A stretch of 64,000 nucleotides of DNA from JBGPQJ01 sp963709295 (GCA_963709295.1 CAVPVW010000002.1:248001-312000); one strand, 5' to 3'. Shown: positions 37,062-47,316, numbered from the stretch's first letter. Notes: generated by a model from the letters alone, not told the origin. Numbers and translations are program-made.

Positions 37062-38573
37062 ATGCGACGGACGGACTGGATCGCCCTCACCCTGAGCCTG
37101 GCTGCTGTCCTCTCAGCGTATCTGGTGGCGGACAGAGTATTTGAACGCCTCCCCCACCTTGAAGATGAGTGGGCTTACATTTGGCAAGCCCAGGTCGCTG
37201 CCAAGGGGCAGTTGACCATCCCTTCGCCGGAACACGAAAAAAGTATTCTTATCCCCTTTGTGGTGGACTACAATGGGCAGCGCTTCGGCAAGTACCCTCC
37301 TGCCTGGCCGGTTGTGCTCGCGCTGGGGGTCAGATTCAATGCCCGGGCATGGGTGAATCCGTTACTGTCCGGGCTGGGTGTCTGGTTGACTTACCTTCTT
37401 GGGAAAAAAGTCTTCAACGATGTCATTGGACTATTGGCGGCGTTCCTAACCCTGACATCCCCCTTTTTTTTGGTCAATTCCGGGACGCTTTTATCACATC
37501 CGTGGTCGTATGTTTTGAGCGCGGTATTTGCGTTATCCTGGCTGGATTCCTTCCCGCTCACTACGGATCGAAAAAATGCAGCTTCCATCCCAGGATGGAT
37601 TCCGGTGACAGTTGCAGGATTTTCGCTTGGCTTGCTGGCATTGACGCGTCCGCTGACCGCCCTGGGCGTGGCTTTGCCTTTCTTCGTCCATGGCATGATC
37701 CTCCTCGTGCGGGGTACCCGATCAGACCGGCTGCGAGTGATCAGCGTTGGAGGCATTTCGCTGAGCTTGGCGCTGCTCTTTTTTGTATGGCAGTACGGGG
37801 TCACTGGAAATGCGCTGCTAAATCCCTATACCCTTTGGTGGGAGTACGACCGCATCGGTTTTGGTCCCGGCATCGGCACCGCCGAGGACGGTCACTCGCT
37901 GAGGTTGGCCTGGGACAACTTCAAGGTCAGTCAAAACTCGGGATGGCGCGACCTGTTCGGGTGGGGAACGATATCCTGGCTTTTCCTCCCTTTTGGGGTT
38001 TGGGCTGCTCGGAAAAATCGTGCAGCATGGCTCACGGGGAGCGTGTACTGGAGCCTGGCGGCTGCCTACTCGCTTTATTGGGTGGGAGCCTGGGTCTATG
38101 GGCCTCGTTACTATTTCGAAGGTCTTTACAGCATCACGCTGATCAGTGCCGCGGGTATTTTTTGGTTGGCCTCGCAGGGACGCTTCTTGAAATGGGGAAC
38201 CATCCTGCTGGTCATTGTTCTCACCGGTTATAACCTTCTGTTCTATTTGCCGGAACGGTTTGGAAATCTGGTCGGCATATTCGGAGTGCGGCGTGAACTG
38301 CTGGCTCCATTCCAGACAGAGAAGGCGCGGGACCTCGCCCCTGCCCTGGTCATTGTCCACCCGAAGCAGGAATGGCGTGAATACGGCGCATTGACAGAAT
38401 TGGAGGATCCCTGGTTGACCACGCCGTTCATCTTCGCTCACACACGAGGAAAGCGGATCGATGCCTCGTTGGCTGAACATTATCCCGGGCGGACCGTCAT
38501 TCACTACTACATGGATGGAAGGGTAACCTTGCGCTGGCGGCTGCCCTTCACCTGGCGGGAGGCATGGCGCTGA
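37062..38573 (+). CDS. GT39-like multi-pass membrane protein, C-terminus replaced by IS remnant
   Basis: 503 residues with about ten spans. The first loop reads HLEDEWAYIWQAQVAAKG, an acidic pair followed by the (Y/W)..QA pattern of polyprenyl-phosphate-dependent glycosyltransferases of the GT39/ArnT type. A role in sugar transfer to an envelope acceptor is plausible. From about 38528 the last 14 or so codons read the antisense of a TnpB remnant, so the native C-terminus has been cut off. The start is one base after the previous stop, indicating coupling to the C39-like gene. Confidence 0.68.
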   Translation: MRRTDWIALTLSLAAVLSAYLVADRVFERLPHLEDEWAYIWQAQVAAKGQLTIPSPEHEKSILIPFVVDYNGQRFGKYPPAWPVVLALGVRFNARAWVNPLLSGLGVWLTYLLGKKVFNDVIGLLAAFLTLTSPFFLVNSGTLLSHPWSYVLSAVFALSWLDSFPLTTDRKNAASIPGWIPVTVAGFSLGLLALTRPLTALGVALPFFVHGMILLVRGTRSDRLRVISVGGISLSLALLFFVWQYGVTGNALLNPYTLWWEYDRIGFGPGIGTAEDGHSLRLAWDNFKVSQNSGWRDLFGWGTISWLFLPFGVWAARKNRAAWLTGSVYWSLAAAYSLYWVGAWVYGPRYYFEGLYSITLISAAGIFWLASQGRFLKWGTILLVIVLTGYNLLFYLPERFGNLVGIFGVRRELLAPFQTEKARDLAPALVIVHPKQEWREYGALTELEDPWLTTPFIFAHTRGKRIDASLAEHYPGRTVIHYYMDGRVTLRWRLPFTWREAWR

Positions 38574-39022
38574 AGAATGCGCAATTGAGCCAGGCTGGAG
38601 CGGAGCCAGCGCGGGTTCTCGACCCGTTCCCCGGTAGACAATGCCACCAGCGCGTGCAGACCCATGTCCAGCCCAACTCCCCGGACCGGGTGGACACCGA
38701 GTTGAGGCGCAGAGATCGGAAGCTCCAGCATCAGGCAGACCTGCCAGCGGTCGGTCGTCCGCTTGATCACCGCATGCTTGATCACAACCCCCTCCGGCAG
38801 CGGACGGTGAAAACACACCCTCAGTTCGCCCACATTCTGGACGTAGAAACCCCGGCGCCCCTGATTATCCGAAAGCAGCCTGCAGCCATCACCGTAGGTG
38901 AACTCCAGGCTGTGGAACCGCTCGCGGCCCTTGAAGCGCGGAAAGCCCGGCGTCTCACCCGCCTTGACCCGGCGGAAGAAGGCGGCAAAAGCCTTGTCCA
39001 GCCTTCTCAGCGTCTGCTCGAC
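38528..39022 (-). pseudogene. IS200/IS605 family TnpB remnant
   Basis: An open stretch of about 165 codons without both ends. It contains LRRLDKAFAAFFRRVKAG, the GFPRFKGRERF motif and the first RuvC-like segment GVGLDMGLHALVALSTGE followed by the RQVKGSRQRK pattern, typical of TnpB/OrfB. The N-terminal helix-turn-helix part is missing beyond 39022 and the protein stops before the zinc finger and second RuvC motif. It is thus only the central part of an old insertion. No TnpA or guide-RNA-like end was seen. Confidence 0.88.
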
Positions 39023-39058
39023 TTACGGCGCCGGAACCGGTGGATCCGATCCGACAAT

Positions 39059-39083
39059 AAAAAATCCCCTGAGGGGATTTTTT
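39059..39083. terminator. Bidirectional terminator
   Basis: AAAAAATCCCC (39059-39069) pairs perfectly with GGGGATTTTTT (39073-39083) around three bases. Its right arm overlaps the stop of the CopD-like gene. Confidence 0.85.
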
Positions 39084-39591
39084 ATGAAGCGCTGGCTGCG
39101 GCGGTTGCCAGAAGCACGAGTGCGGCAAGGACCAGGTTCAGACGCAAAAGAAATTTTTCTTTTTTTCTGAGTGGAGCCAGATCCTGTTCGTTGCCGGTAC
39201 GCTGGGATTTGATTTTCGCTCTGCGGATGGCCGGCATTACCCCCCAGGACATGATCGCGCCTGCCACCGCCAAAGAAATTACCAGTCCATGCTTGATCAG
39301 GATCGCCTTCTCCCAGTTGTTCTGCATGGCCAGCAGTCCATTGTAGTTGGGGTTTGCACTGAGTTGAAACATCCCCGTAGCAATCAGTAAAAATAAACAG
39401 AACCAACTTAATGAATCGAGCCGGGCTTGGAGATTGTCGAGCAGGGAAATCTGGTCCTTGACCTCCAGAACCTTTGTCGCAGCAGGGATGACCAGCAATG
39501 TCAAACCCACAAGGCTGCCCAGCCAGGCCACTGTCGCGGAGAGATGTAGAAAGTAAACGAGAGTCAGTGCCCAGTGAGGCATGTCTTGCAT
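39082..39591 (-). CDS. CopD-like membrane protein
   Basis: 169 residues with four spans (LTLVYFLHLSATVAWLGSLVGL, LSWFCLFLLIATGMFQLS, ILIKHGLVISLAVAGAIMSW, LLRLNLVLAALVLLATA). The conserved histidines sit at the ends of spans (FLHLSATVAWLG and IKHGLV), resembling CopD-type copper-export or cytochrome-like membrane proteins. Copper handling is not proven. The start ATG 39591 follows GCAGGTC. It is downstream of the TPR protein gene, 14 bases after its stop. Confidence 0.7.
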   Translation of the reverse strand: MQDMPHWALTLVYFLHLSATVAWLGSLVGLTLLVIPAATKVLEVKDQISLLDNLQARLDSLSWFCLFLLIATGMFQLSANPNYNGLLAMQNNWEKAILIKHGLVISLAVAGAIMSWGVMPAIRRAKIKSQRTGNEQDLAPLRKKEKFLLRLNLVLAALVLLATAAASAS

Positions 39592-39605
39592 AGATGACCT
39601 GCACG

Positions 39606-40613
39606 CTAGGGTGTCGGAGTCTCAGTTGGAGTTGGTTCCGTGGTTGGTCCTTCGAGCGTTGCCGTAGGTGTTTCCGTAAATGTCGGTGTGGGCGGCTGGC
39701 TGGCGAGGCAGCGATCGTTCGCATCCCGTCTAAGTCCGTTAAGCTCATCGGTGGTCGACATGGAAGCTGCCAGGTCAAATTGAATAACGGCATCACAGGG
39801 TTTATCCTGGTTCAGCAGGACCTTGCCGTATTCCACCAGGGCGATGAAATAACGTCCCCCGGCTGTATAACCCGAGCTGTCGGTCATCCCTGGGGTTGCC
39901 GCGGCCACCTGCTGGAAAAAATAAGCCGCCTGCCCCCAATCCACCCCCCAGAGAGATGATCCGATCAGGTAAATTTTTGCAAAATTCCGCAGACCGGCGG
40001 ACATATTATCGAGCGGACCAAAGCGTTCCGCCAGGGTCAGGTCGTAAATGCCGCCTTCGAGATTATGCAGAACGTTGATTTTGTCGACGCCCCGATTTCG
40101 CAACAGGATGTAATACATCCCATCCACTTTGATGGTCTCATATTCCGGGTTGTCCTTGCGCAGCTTGTCGAGTGCCAATTGGGCGCCGTCCCAATTCGAT
40201 TCGGCAATCATCCGTTGGGCGTCGTTGAAAAGCTGTTCGACCCCGCGCAGGTCGGGAGTGGGTGTGATGACCGGAGTGGGCGTATCAGAAGGAGTGGCCG
40301 TGACCGAAAGCAGCACCAGCACCTCGGTTAACTTTTCCTCCGCACCGGGGTAGGATGGATCGTATTTGAGGACATATTCAAATCGTTGGCGTGCGAGGTC
40401 ATACTGGCCATTATTCATTTCCTGAATGCCCAGCTCAAACTGCTCACCCAGGGATTGTTTAATCTGTTCGAGTTCAGCAGCTTTGCGGGCATTCATCCCG
40501 GCGAGCACCCCAAACAATAAGCCGGCGATGACAAGGGCTATCGCACCCAACACGATCCAAAGGGTGGTCCGGTTGGTTGATTTTGTAACATTAGTGGGTT
40601 GTGTATCAGTCAT
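39606..40613 (-). CDS. Membrane-anchored TPR protein with Thr/Pro tail
   Basis: 335 residues. A short N-terminus, one span (LWIVLGAIALVIAGLLFGVLAG), then helical repeats (MNNGQYDLARQRFEYVLKYD, ESNWDGAQLALDKLRKDN, GVDWGQAAYFFQQVAAATPG) and a Thr/Pro-rich tail. The TPR-like modules suggest an outside protein-binding role. TATAAT ends eight bases before ATG 40613, so the message is nearly leaderless. It has the same design as the C39/TPR protein at 35.7 kb and may share ancestry, which is inference. Confidence 0.75.
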   Translation of the reverse strand: MTDTQPTNVTKSTNRTTLWIVLGAIALVIAGLLFGVLAGMNARKAAELEQIKQSLGEQFELGIQEMNNGQYDLARQRFEYVLKYDPSYPGAEEKLTEVLVLLSVTATPSDTPTPVITPTPDLRGVEQLFNDAQRMIAESNWDGAQLALDKLRKDNPEYETIKVDGMYYILLRNRGVDKINVLHNLEGGIYDLTLAERFGPLDNMSAGLRNFAKIYLIGSSLWGVDWGQAAYFFQQVAAATPGMTDSSGYTAGGRYFIALVEYGKVLLNQDKPCDAVIQFDLAASMSTTDELNGLRRDANDRCLASQPPTPTFTETPTATLEGPTTEPTPTETPTP

Positions 40614-40634
40614 AGGCGAAAATTATACCGCACT

Positions 40635-42138
40635 CTACAAACGGAGCATTAACCGAAGATAAGGAAGGATGAAGGGGATGGAAATGAGCCCTCCGACTCG
40701 CCATTGCAATGAAAGCGGCGATGAATCCCGGGACGGGAAGCCACATCAATACTGCATAAGCAGCTGCCCCTCCAATTAGCGCGGCCAGACCTCCGCGAAC
40801 GACTGCCCCTCGGGTGGTGACTGCCGGTTGCACCCTGCGATTCAACCAGATCAACATGAACACTGCTTCAACCGTCAGGGACAACTCGGCCAGGGCGATA
40901 CCGGCTGCCCCCCATTGCGGGAAGAACGCCACGACAACCGCACCGATGGTCAGGTAAACAACGAAGCGAATGATCACGCCGCGCAGAGGTACTATCGCTT
41001 CGAGGCGGGAATAGAAAGTCCGGGCCAGGATCTCCTGCAGGGCATAACCGGTCAACACGAGCATGTACACTTGGGCGGTGCGGGTCAGCATTTCGGTATC
41101 CCCCTGGTCGAAACCGAAAGCGATCGAGATCAATGGCGGCAATCCGACAATGAGCAGGGCAGCCACCGGTAGGGTCAACGCAACCACCACCCTCACTGCG
41201 CGCTCGACCGTATCCCTGAAAATCAACGCTTCTTTTCGGGTGAACAACTGCGAAAGGGTCGGCAGCAGCGCTGTCGCAATGGCCGTGCCGATGAGAGTCT
41301 CAGGGACCTGCATGATCATCCAGCCGTAGGTCAGTGCCGAGACCGCTCCCACCTGCTCAAGGCGGGAGGCGAAATTATCCCTCGCGATGAACGTCAGTTG
41401 GATGAAGAACATGGTCAGCAGGCGGGGACCCACCACGCGCAATACTTCGCGCACACCTTCGTCCTTGATGGTTAAATCCGGCGTCCAGTGGAATTTATAT
41501 TTGATCAGGCCGGGGACCTGTATCCCCAGATGGAACAACGCCCCGATGATCACGCCATACACCAGTCCGTAAACTCCAAAAATGGGCACCAGCACAAAAA
41601 CACCGAAAATCTGACCCAGGTTGTACATGATCGGCGCCATGGCCGGCAGCAGGAAGTGCTGATTGGCTTGAAGTCCCGCCATCACCAGCCCGCTGACCGA
41701 GAAGATGATCGTAGCCACCAGGTTGAGGCGCATCAGCTGAGCGACCAGCTCCTGCTGCGCAGGACCGAACCCCGGCGCGATGCCGATTTCCGAGCGGACG
41801 ATCTGGTCCGCAAAAAAGGCGATTACGATTGCCAGAGACAATGTCGCAATAAACGCCAGGTTGGCAATGCGCGAGAACAATGCCCAGGCGTCCTCGCGTC
41901 CCTTTTGGGTGATGTGTTCCGTCAGCACCGGGATGAATGCCATGGCAAACGCACCGCCGGAGATCAAAGCAAACAGCAGGTCAGGCAGGTTGTTGGCGAC
42001 ATTGAACGCATCCAACTCCGCAGACAGGCTGAAGCGCCGCGCGATGATCAGCGAACGCCCAAAGGCCAGGATCTTATCGATGAGGAAGAATCCAGCCAGA
42101 AGCAGGGATGTCCGGCTGACAAACGTTAGTTTTTTCAC
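40635..42138 (-). CDS. murJ: Lipid II flippase MurJ; C-terminal frameshift
   Basis: About 500 residues with some 13-14 spans, a MATE-like exporter fold. The N-terminus ISxx equivalents (FSLSAELDAFNVANNLPDLL) and the repeated GLxxA patterns fit MurJ/MviN, which flips lipid II across the inner membrane for cell-wall synthesis. The start is GTG 42138. Near 40695 one extra base puts the final codons in the wrong frame. The corrected tail ends GGLISIPFILPYLRLMLRL at 40635, which gives a normal length and no overlap with the next gene. Confidence 0.93.
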
Positions 42139-42147
42139 GGAACGGGT

Positions 42148-42330
42148 TTAGTGCTCGTGATTAACAGGAGGAAAATTTTCCGCGCCTTCCAGTTTTCCAG
42201 CCAGGTTTTGGGGTTTATGGATCAACACCGGCAGGCATTGCGGGCACAAATAAATCGGCTCTTCACGATAAGCCAGTGTCAATAAGGGCATTTCATTTTC
42301 AGTTCGATCGCAATTCAGGCATTTTTTCAT
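42148..42330 (-). CDS. Small zinc-ribbon protein
   Basis: 60 residues. Two cysteine pairs, CLNC near the start and CPQC at residue 29-32, form a likely zinc ribbon, separated by LTLAYREEPIYL. The role is unknown; such proteins often bind nucleic acid or act as chaperones. ATG 42330 overlaps the upstream SDR stop by one base (TAATG), so the two are translationally coupled. MurJ follows nine bases downstream, so all three may share one mRNA. Confidence 0.65.
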   Translation of the reverse strand: MKKCLNCDRTENEMPLLTLAYREEPIYLCPQCLPVLIHKPQNLAGKLEGAENFPPVNHEH

Positions 42331-43121
42331 TATAGGGTTCCTTTATACATTCCGCCGTCCACGGTCAGCATCACACCAGTGATGTAGGAGGCAGCGGGAG
42401 AGATGAGAAAAACAGCGGCATTGGCGAATTCCTGCGGGGAGGCCATCCGTCCAAGTGGGCTTTCCTTTGATTGTTTGGCGATTTCTTCATCCACGGTTGT
42501 CCCGTTGGTTTTAGCTCGCGCGGACATCAACTCGCCGACGCGCTCGGTCTCGGTCCAGGCGGGGAGAATTGAATTGAAGCGGATGCCCTCCCGGCCAAGT
42601 TCCAACGCCAGCGACTTGGTCAATCCCACAGTCGCTGCACGGATGGAATTGGACAGAACGAGATTGGGGATGGGCTGTTTGACAGAGTAGGAGGTGACCG
42701 TCAAGACGCTGGCAGCCTTCGATTTCCGCAGGTGAGGCAGGGCAGCCTTGATCAGACGGACATGGCTCATGAAAGAAAGATCGATGGCTTTTTGCCAGGT
42801 GGCTTCATCAAAAGATTCAAAGGCGCCCGGAGGCGGGCCGCCTGCGTTGCACACCAGGATATCCAACCCGCCAAGTTTTTCCACTGCAGCCCCGACAAGA
42901 ACTTCAGGAACCTTGGGTTGGGTGACGTCACCCGCCAATCCAATAACTTTGGCTTGAGATTCCTTCGCCAGCGATTCTGCTGAGGCATGGATCTTCTCGC
43001 TAGTGCGGCTGTTGATGGCAACGTGACCACCTTCGGCAATCAAGGTTCTCGCGATGGCATATCCCAATCCACGCGAAGCACCGGTGATCAATGCATTTTT
43101 GTCTTTCAGCCCTAAATCCAT
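42330..43121 (-). CDS. Short-chain dehydrogenase/reductase, atypical active site
   Basis: 263 residues. The nucleotide-binding TGASRGLG and the NAG motif (VCNAGGPPPG) are present, and the C-terminus GVMLTVDGGMYKG fits FabG-like SDRs. At the catalytic site the Ser in TVTSYS is present, but where Tyr and Lys of YxxxK are expected the sequence has LSNSIRA, that is Ser and Arg. Other SDRs with an LSNxxR segment are known to me, so this is a subfamily rather than a random mutation. Its reaction is unclear. Confidence 0.85.
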   Translation of the reverse strand: MDLGLKDKNALITGASRGLGYAIARTLIAEGGHVAINSRTSEKIHASAESLAKESQAKVIGLAGDVTQPKVPEVLVGAAVEKLGGLDILVCNAGGPPPGAFESFDEATWQKAIDLSFMSHVRLIKAALPHLRKSKAASVLTVTSYSVKQPIPNLVLSNSIRAATVGLTKSLALELGREGIRFNSILPAWTETERVGELMSARAKTNGTTVDEEIAKQSKESPLGRMASPQEFANAAVFLISPAASYITGVMLTVDGGMYKGTL

Positions 43122-43151
43122 ATTTGTCTCCTAATTACTTGTGGCTATGCG

Positions 43152-43436
43152 CTATCCTACAATTTCAATCTTCTGGTCGATCACATCTCCGTCCGGCCAG
43201 TTCTTCTCCACCCAACGGGCAACGGTCTGCAGGGATCGCTCAAGGTGAGCAGCGTCGTTACCCACCATCCCGCAGGCGAGCATAGCCTGCTGCCAGGCAT
43301 CCTGCAGATCCATTTCGGCTGCCGAGACGTTGAACTCACGATGCAACCGTGAAACGAGCGGCTTGATCAGGCTCCGTTTCTCCTTGAGGGATTTGCAGCC
43401 CGACAAATGCAAATGGATAGTCAACACACCGATCAT
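43152..43436 (-). CDS. DUF503 domain protein
   Basis: 94 residues. The opening IGVLTIHLHLSGCKSLKEKR, with a ferredoxin-like alpha/beta pattern, and later FNVSAAEMDLQDAWQQA are typical of DUF503 (YlxP-like) proteins. The family often sits near infB and rbfA, but here it is alone, 30 bases upstream of the SDR gene. ATG 43436 follows AAAGGTTG and is preferred to the upstream start that reads into the divergent promoter. Divergent folC begins 67 bases away. Confidence 0.82.
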   Translation of the reverse strand: MIGVLTIHLHLSGCKSLKEKRSLIKPLVSRLHREFNVSAAEMDLQDAWQQAMLACGMVGNDAAHLERSLQTVARWVEKNWPDGDVIDQKIEIVG

Positions 43437-43503
43437 GGGCAACCTTTGGGCGGCAGCGCGAACCTCTTGCACCGGCTATAACCGCAGATTACAATGGTGA
43501 CCA

Positions 43504-44840
43504 ATGGATACCGAAATCGCTTACAACCAGGCGCTCGATTATCTCTATAGTTTCGTCGATTATAGCCTGAAACATGCCTCCGAGCTTGCCAAGGCAGATT
43601 TCAACCTCGACCGCATGGTCGCTCTGCTGGCTGAGCTCGGGGACCCTCAGGATGCCTACCCGGTCATTCATGTTGCCGGTACAAAGGGCAAGGGTTCAAC
43701 CTCCGCGTTATGCGCTTCCGCACTGAAAGCGGCAGGCTATCGGACCGGCCTGTATACCTCCCCCATCTGCAGGATTACACCGAGCGGATTCAAGTGGATG
43801 GCGAGCCCATCTCCCACGCTGAGCTGGCGGAGCTGGTCGAATTGGTAAAACCAGCCGTGGCGAATCTCCCCTTTATCACCACATTCGAGATCACCACCGC
43901 CATAGGCTTCCTGGCGTTTGCCCGGCGAAAGGTGGATGCCGCAGTGATCGAAGTCGGGTTGGGCGGCCGGCTAGACGCCACCAACGTGGTCACACCGGAA
44001 GTGGCGGTCATCACCTCGTTGTCCTATGATCACATGCTGGTCCTGGGAGATACCCTGGCAAAAATCGCCGCGGAAAAGGCGGGAATCATCAAACCTGGCC
44101 GACCGGTGGTGACCTCACCCCAAAAGGAAGAAGCACTCGATGTGATCACCCACATTTGTGTTGAGCGCGGCGCGCCTTTGACTCTGGTCGGCAGGGACAT
44201 CCTTTATGCGCCTATCCGCCATTCGCTTGACGGCCAGGTCATGAGAATTCAAAAAGGCGACCAACGACCCCTCGAAGTCAGCCTGCCTCTCCTTGGCGCC
44301 TACCAGCTTGAGAATGCCGCCATCGCGTACGGGGCACTGAAAGCCAGCAGGTTCCAATTATCGGATGACGCTATCCGTCAGGGATTTGCCTCCGTGCGTT
44401 GGCGGGCACGCTTCGAATTAGCGCGGCGTGAACCGCCTGTCATTTTTGATTCTGCCCATAACCAGGATTCTTTCGAAAAACTCGCCGCGGCGCTGGATGA
44501 CTATCTTCCTGGCAGACCCGTCTATTTGATATTTGGGGCGTCAGAAGACAAGTTGATTTTGGACATGTTCGGCGCAATCAAACACAGGATCAAGATGGTG
44601 ATCTTAACGAAGGCGGATCACCCAAGGGCACTCGAACCGGAATCGATCCAGAAGCTGGCGGACCAGGTCGGGCTGAAATCAGAAATTGTCACACCTGTCG
44701 AATCTGCATTTTCTCATGCACTGGATTTATCCGCAAAAGATGGTAGCATTGTCCTGTCAGCCGGGAGCATGTTCGTGACCGCAGAGGTCATGACCGCCTG
44801 GGAGGACAGGAAAAAGCACAGGAATCCAGATGAATCATAA
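43504..44840 (+). CDS. folC: Folylpolyglutamate/dihydrofolate synthase; frameshifted
   Basis: About 445 residues. ATP-binding loop AGTKGKGSTSALCASAL, then YTSPHLQDYTERI after the break, IEVGLGGRLDATN, the lysine region EKAGIIKPGRP, and the C-terminal domain with FDSAHNQDSFEKLA. It adds glutamates to folates, or glutamate to dihydropteroate. The C run 43760-43764 has lost one C, so the first frame runs on as SPICRIT. Start ATG 43504 follows TACAAT ending eight bases upstream. It overlaps lon by 11 bases. Confidence 0.93.
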
Positions 44841-47316
44841 CGATTGGAACGATGAGGAAGAAAATTTCAACGTTGCGCTGAGCCAGCGAACGGAGGAGTT
44901 GTACCGCATCCCCACCATGGAACCGGATGAGGATGGCTGCATCGTGGCGCTGGTCATGCCCTTGCGCGACATGGTGGTCTTCCCTCACATGGTGTCGCCT
45001 GTCTTTGTCTCCCGCGAAGGGACCATGCGCGCCATTCACGAAGCGCAGACCGGCAATCAGACGGTCATCGGCTTGACCCAGAAGGATACCGAGCTGGAGC
45101 ATCCGACCTCCGAGGATTTTCTTCCCGTCGGCGTGGAAATGGCTGTCGGCCGCCTGTTGAGCATGCCGGACGGGAGCAGTTCCGCCCTGGTGCAAGGCCG
45201 GCGGCGGGTGCAGATCGTCGAATTCCTGCGCATGGAACCGGTCATCAAGGTGCGCGCCAAGGTGATTTTTGAACCCGCCCACGGTGACAAGCAGACCCAG
45301 GCCCTGATGCGAACCGTGCTCGACCAGTTCGACCGCATCATCCAGCTGGACCGGTCCATCCCCGAGGAAGCTCACCTGTTCGCGCTGAACATCTCCGAGC
45401 CGGGTTGGCTGGCGGATATGATCGCCACCACGGTCAGTATTCCCTACACCGAAAAAATGGCCTTGCTGCTTTTACCGGCTCCCCGCGAACGGTTGAAGCG
45501 CATCACCAAGCTGCTGGCGGACGAGCTGGATGTGCTCGAGATGGAAGAGGAAATCCATACGCGAGTGCAGAGCGAAGTAGACCGCAGCCAGCGCGAGTTT
45601 TATCTACGCGAACAAATGAAGCAGATCCAGAACGAGCTTGGCGAAGGGGATATCTTCTCACGGGACATTCTCGAGATTCGGGAAAAAATCCAGAAGGCAA
45701 AACTCCCCGAGGAAGCCAAGGCTGTCGCGCTGAAAGAGTTGGAACGGCTCAACCAGATGCCGCCCATGGCTCCCGAGGTGGGGATCATCCGCACCTACCT
45801 GGATTGGATCATCGACCTGCCCTGGCAGAATGCCACCGAGGACAACCTCGACGTGCGGCACGCTGCCGGCGTTCTCGACCGCGACCATTACGGGTTGAAA
45901 AAAGCCAAGGAACGCATCCTGGAATACATCGCGGTCCGGTCGTTGAAACCCAAAAAGGAACGCCAGCCCATCCTGTGTTTTGTCGGCCCTCCCGGAACAG
46001 GCAAGACCTCCCTCGGGCGCTCCATCGCCGATGCGCTGGGCCGGAAGTTCGTCCGCATCTCCCTGGGAGGTGTGCGCGACGAGGCGGAAATTCGCGGCCA
46101 CCGCCGCACCTACATCGGTGCCCTGCCCGGGCGCATCATCCAGACCATTAAGAAAGCCGGCACTTCCAACCCCGTCTTCATGCTGGATGAAATCGACAAG
46201 CTCGGAAACGACTTCCGCGGCGATCCTTCTTCCGCGCTGCTGGAAGTGCTCGACCCCGAACAGAATAACACCTTCAGCGATCATTACCTTGAATTGCCGT
46301 TCAACCTTTCGACGGTGATGTTCATCACAACCGCCAATGCGCTGAACACCATACCCCCCGCCCTGCTTGACCGGCTGGAAGTGATCGAGTTCCCGGGGTA
46401 TATCGAAGAGGAGAAACTGGTCATCGCGGAAAAGTACCTGATTCCCCGGCAGGTGGAGGAAACCGGCCTGCACGAAAACGGACTTCGCTTTGGACCCGAT
46501 GCCCTGAAGAAGATCATCCGCTCCTATACCTTTGAAGCAGGCGTAAGGAACTTCGAGCGGGAGATCAGCAAAGTATGCCGAAAAGTGGCGCGCTGGAAAG
46601 CCGAAGGCAAGCAGTATCCCAACTTGATCACCCCCAATGTGGTGGAAAAATTCCTCGGCCCGGCACAGTTCTTCGAAACCCAGGCGGAACGCCAGGACGA
46701 GGTGGGCGTGGCGACGGGCATGGCCTGGACCGAGAACGGCGGCGAGATCATGTTCATCGAAATCGCCGTCCTGGAGGGCAAGGGAAACATGCAGATCACC
46801 GGCCAGGTGGGGGACATCATGCAGGAATCCGCCCAGGCCGCATTGACCTATATCAAATCGCGATCCTCCATCCTCGGCATTGACCCGGAAATCTTCGAGC
46901 GCATGGATATTCACATGCACCTTCCAGAAACTGCCGTGCCCAAGGAAGGACCAAGCGCAGGGATCACCATGACGACAGCCTTGATCTCAGCTTTTACAGG
47001 TCGTCCTGTTTACAAGGACGTCGCCATGTCCGGAGAAATCACCTTACGCGGAAGGATTCTCCCCATTGGAGGAGTTAAAGAAAAGGTCCTGGCAGCTTAT
47101 CGTGCAGGAATCAAGGTGGTCGTCATCCCTGAAAAGAACGTCAAGGATCTGGTGGATGTGCCGAAAAAGGTGCAGAATGACCTGAAGGTCATCCCCGTCA
47201 ACCACATGGACCAGGTGCTGGAGATCGCCATCGCCACCAAGCCCATTGCCAAACCTCCGCACCCACGGCGCAAAACGGCGCAAAACGACACAGACGAATC
47301 TGACGATGCTTCATAA
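44830..47316 (+). CDS. lon: Lon protease
   Basis: 828 residues, complete ATP-dependent protease. N-terminal LON substrate domain (LVMPLRDMVVFPHMVSPVFV), AAA module with Walker A GPPGTGKTS and Walker B VFMLDEIDK, sensor region ANALNTIPPALLDRLE, and the protease domain with the catalytic Ser in PKEGPSAGITM and Lys in GGVKEKVLAAYRAG. A basic C-terminal tail (PHPRRKTAQ) ends it. It degrades misfolded and regulatory proteins in the cytoplasm. It overlaps the end of folC by 11 bases, so the two are cotranscribed, and a terminator follows. Confidence 0.98.
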   Translation: MNHNDWNDEEENFNVALSQRTEELYRIPTMEPDEDGCIVALVMPLRDMVVFPHMVSPVFVSREGTMRAIHEAQTGNQTVIGLTQKDTELEHPTSEDFLPVGVEMAVGRLLSMPDGSSSALVQGRRRVQIVEFLRMEPVIKVRAKVIFEPAHGDKQTQALMRTVLDQFDRIIQLDRSIPEEAHLFALNISEPGWLADMIATTVSIPYTEKMALLLLPAPRERLKRITKLLADELDVLEMEEEIHTRVQSEVDRSQREFYLREQMKQIQNELGEGDIFSRDILEIREKIQKAKLPEEAKAVALKELERLNQMPPMAPEVGIIRTYLDWIIDLPWQNATEDNLDVRHAAGVLDRDHYGLKKAKERILEYIAVRSLKPKKERQPILCFVGPPGTGKTSLGRSIADALGRKFVRISLGGVRDEAEIRGHRRTYIGALPGRIIQTIKKAGTSNPVFMLDEIDKLGNDFRGDPSSALLEVLDPEQNNTFSDHYLELPFNLSTVMFITTANALNTIPPALLDRLEVIEFPGYIEEEKLVIAEKYLIPRQVEETGLHENGLRFGPDALKKIIRSYTFEAGVRNFEREISKVCRKVARWKAEGKQYPNLITPNVVEKFLGPAQFFETQAERQDEVGVATGMAWTENGGEIMFIEIAVLEGKGNMQITGQVGDIMQESAQAALTYIKSRSSILGIDPEIFERMDIHMHLPETAVPKEGPSAGITMTTALISAFTGRPVYKDVAMSGEITLRGRILPIGGVKEKVLAAYRAGIKVVVIPEKNVKDLVDVPKKVQNDLKVIPVNHMDQVLEIAIATKPIAKPPHPRRKTAQNDTDESDDAS

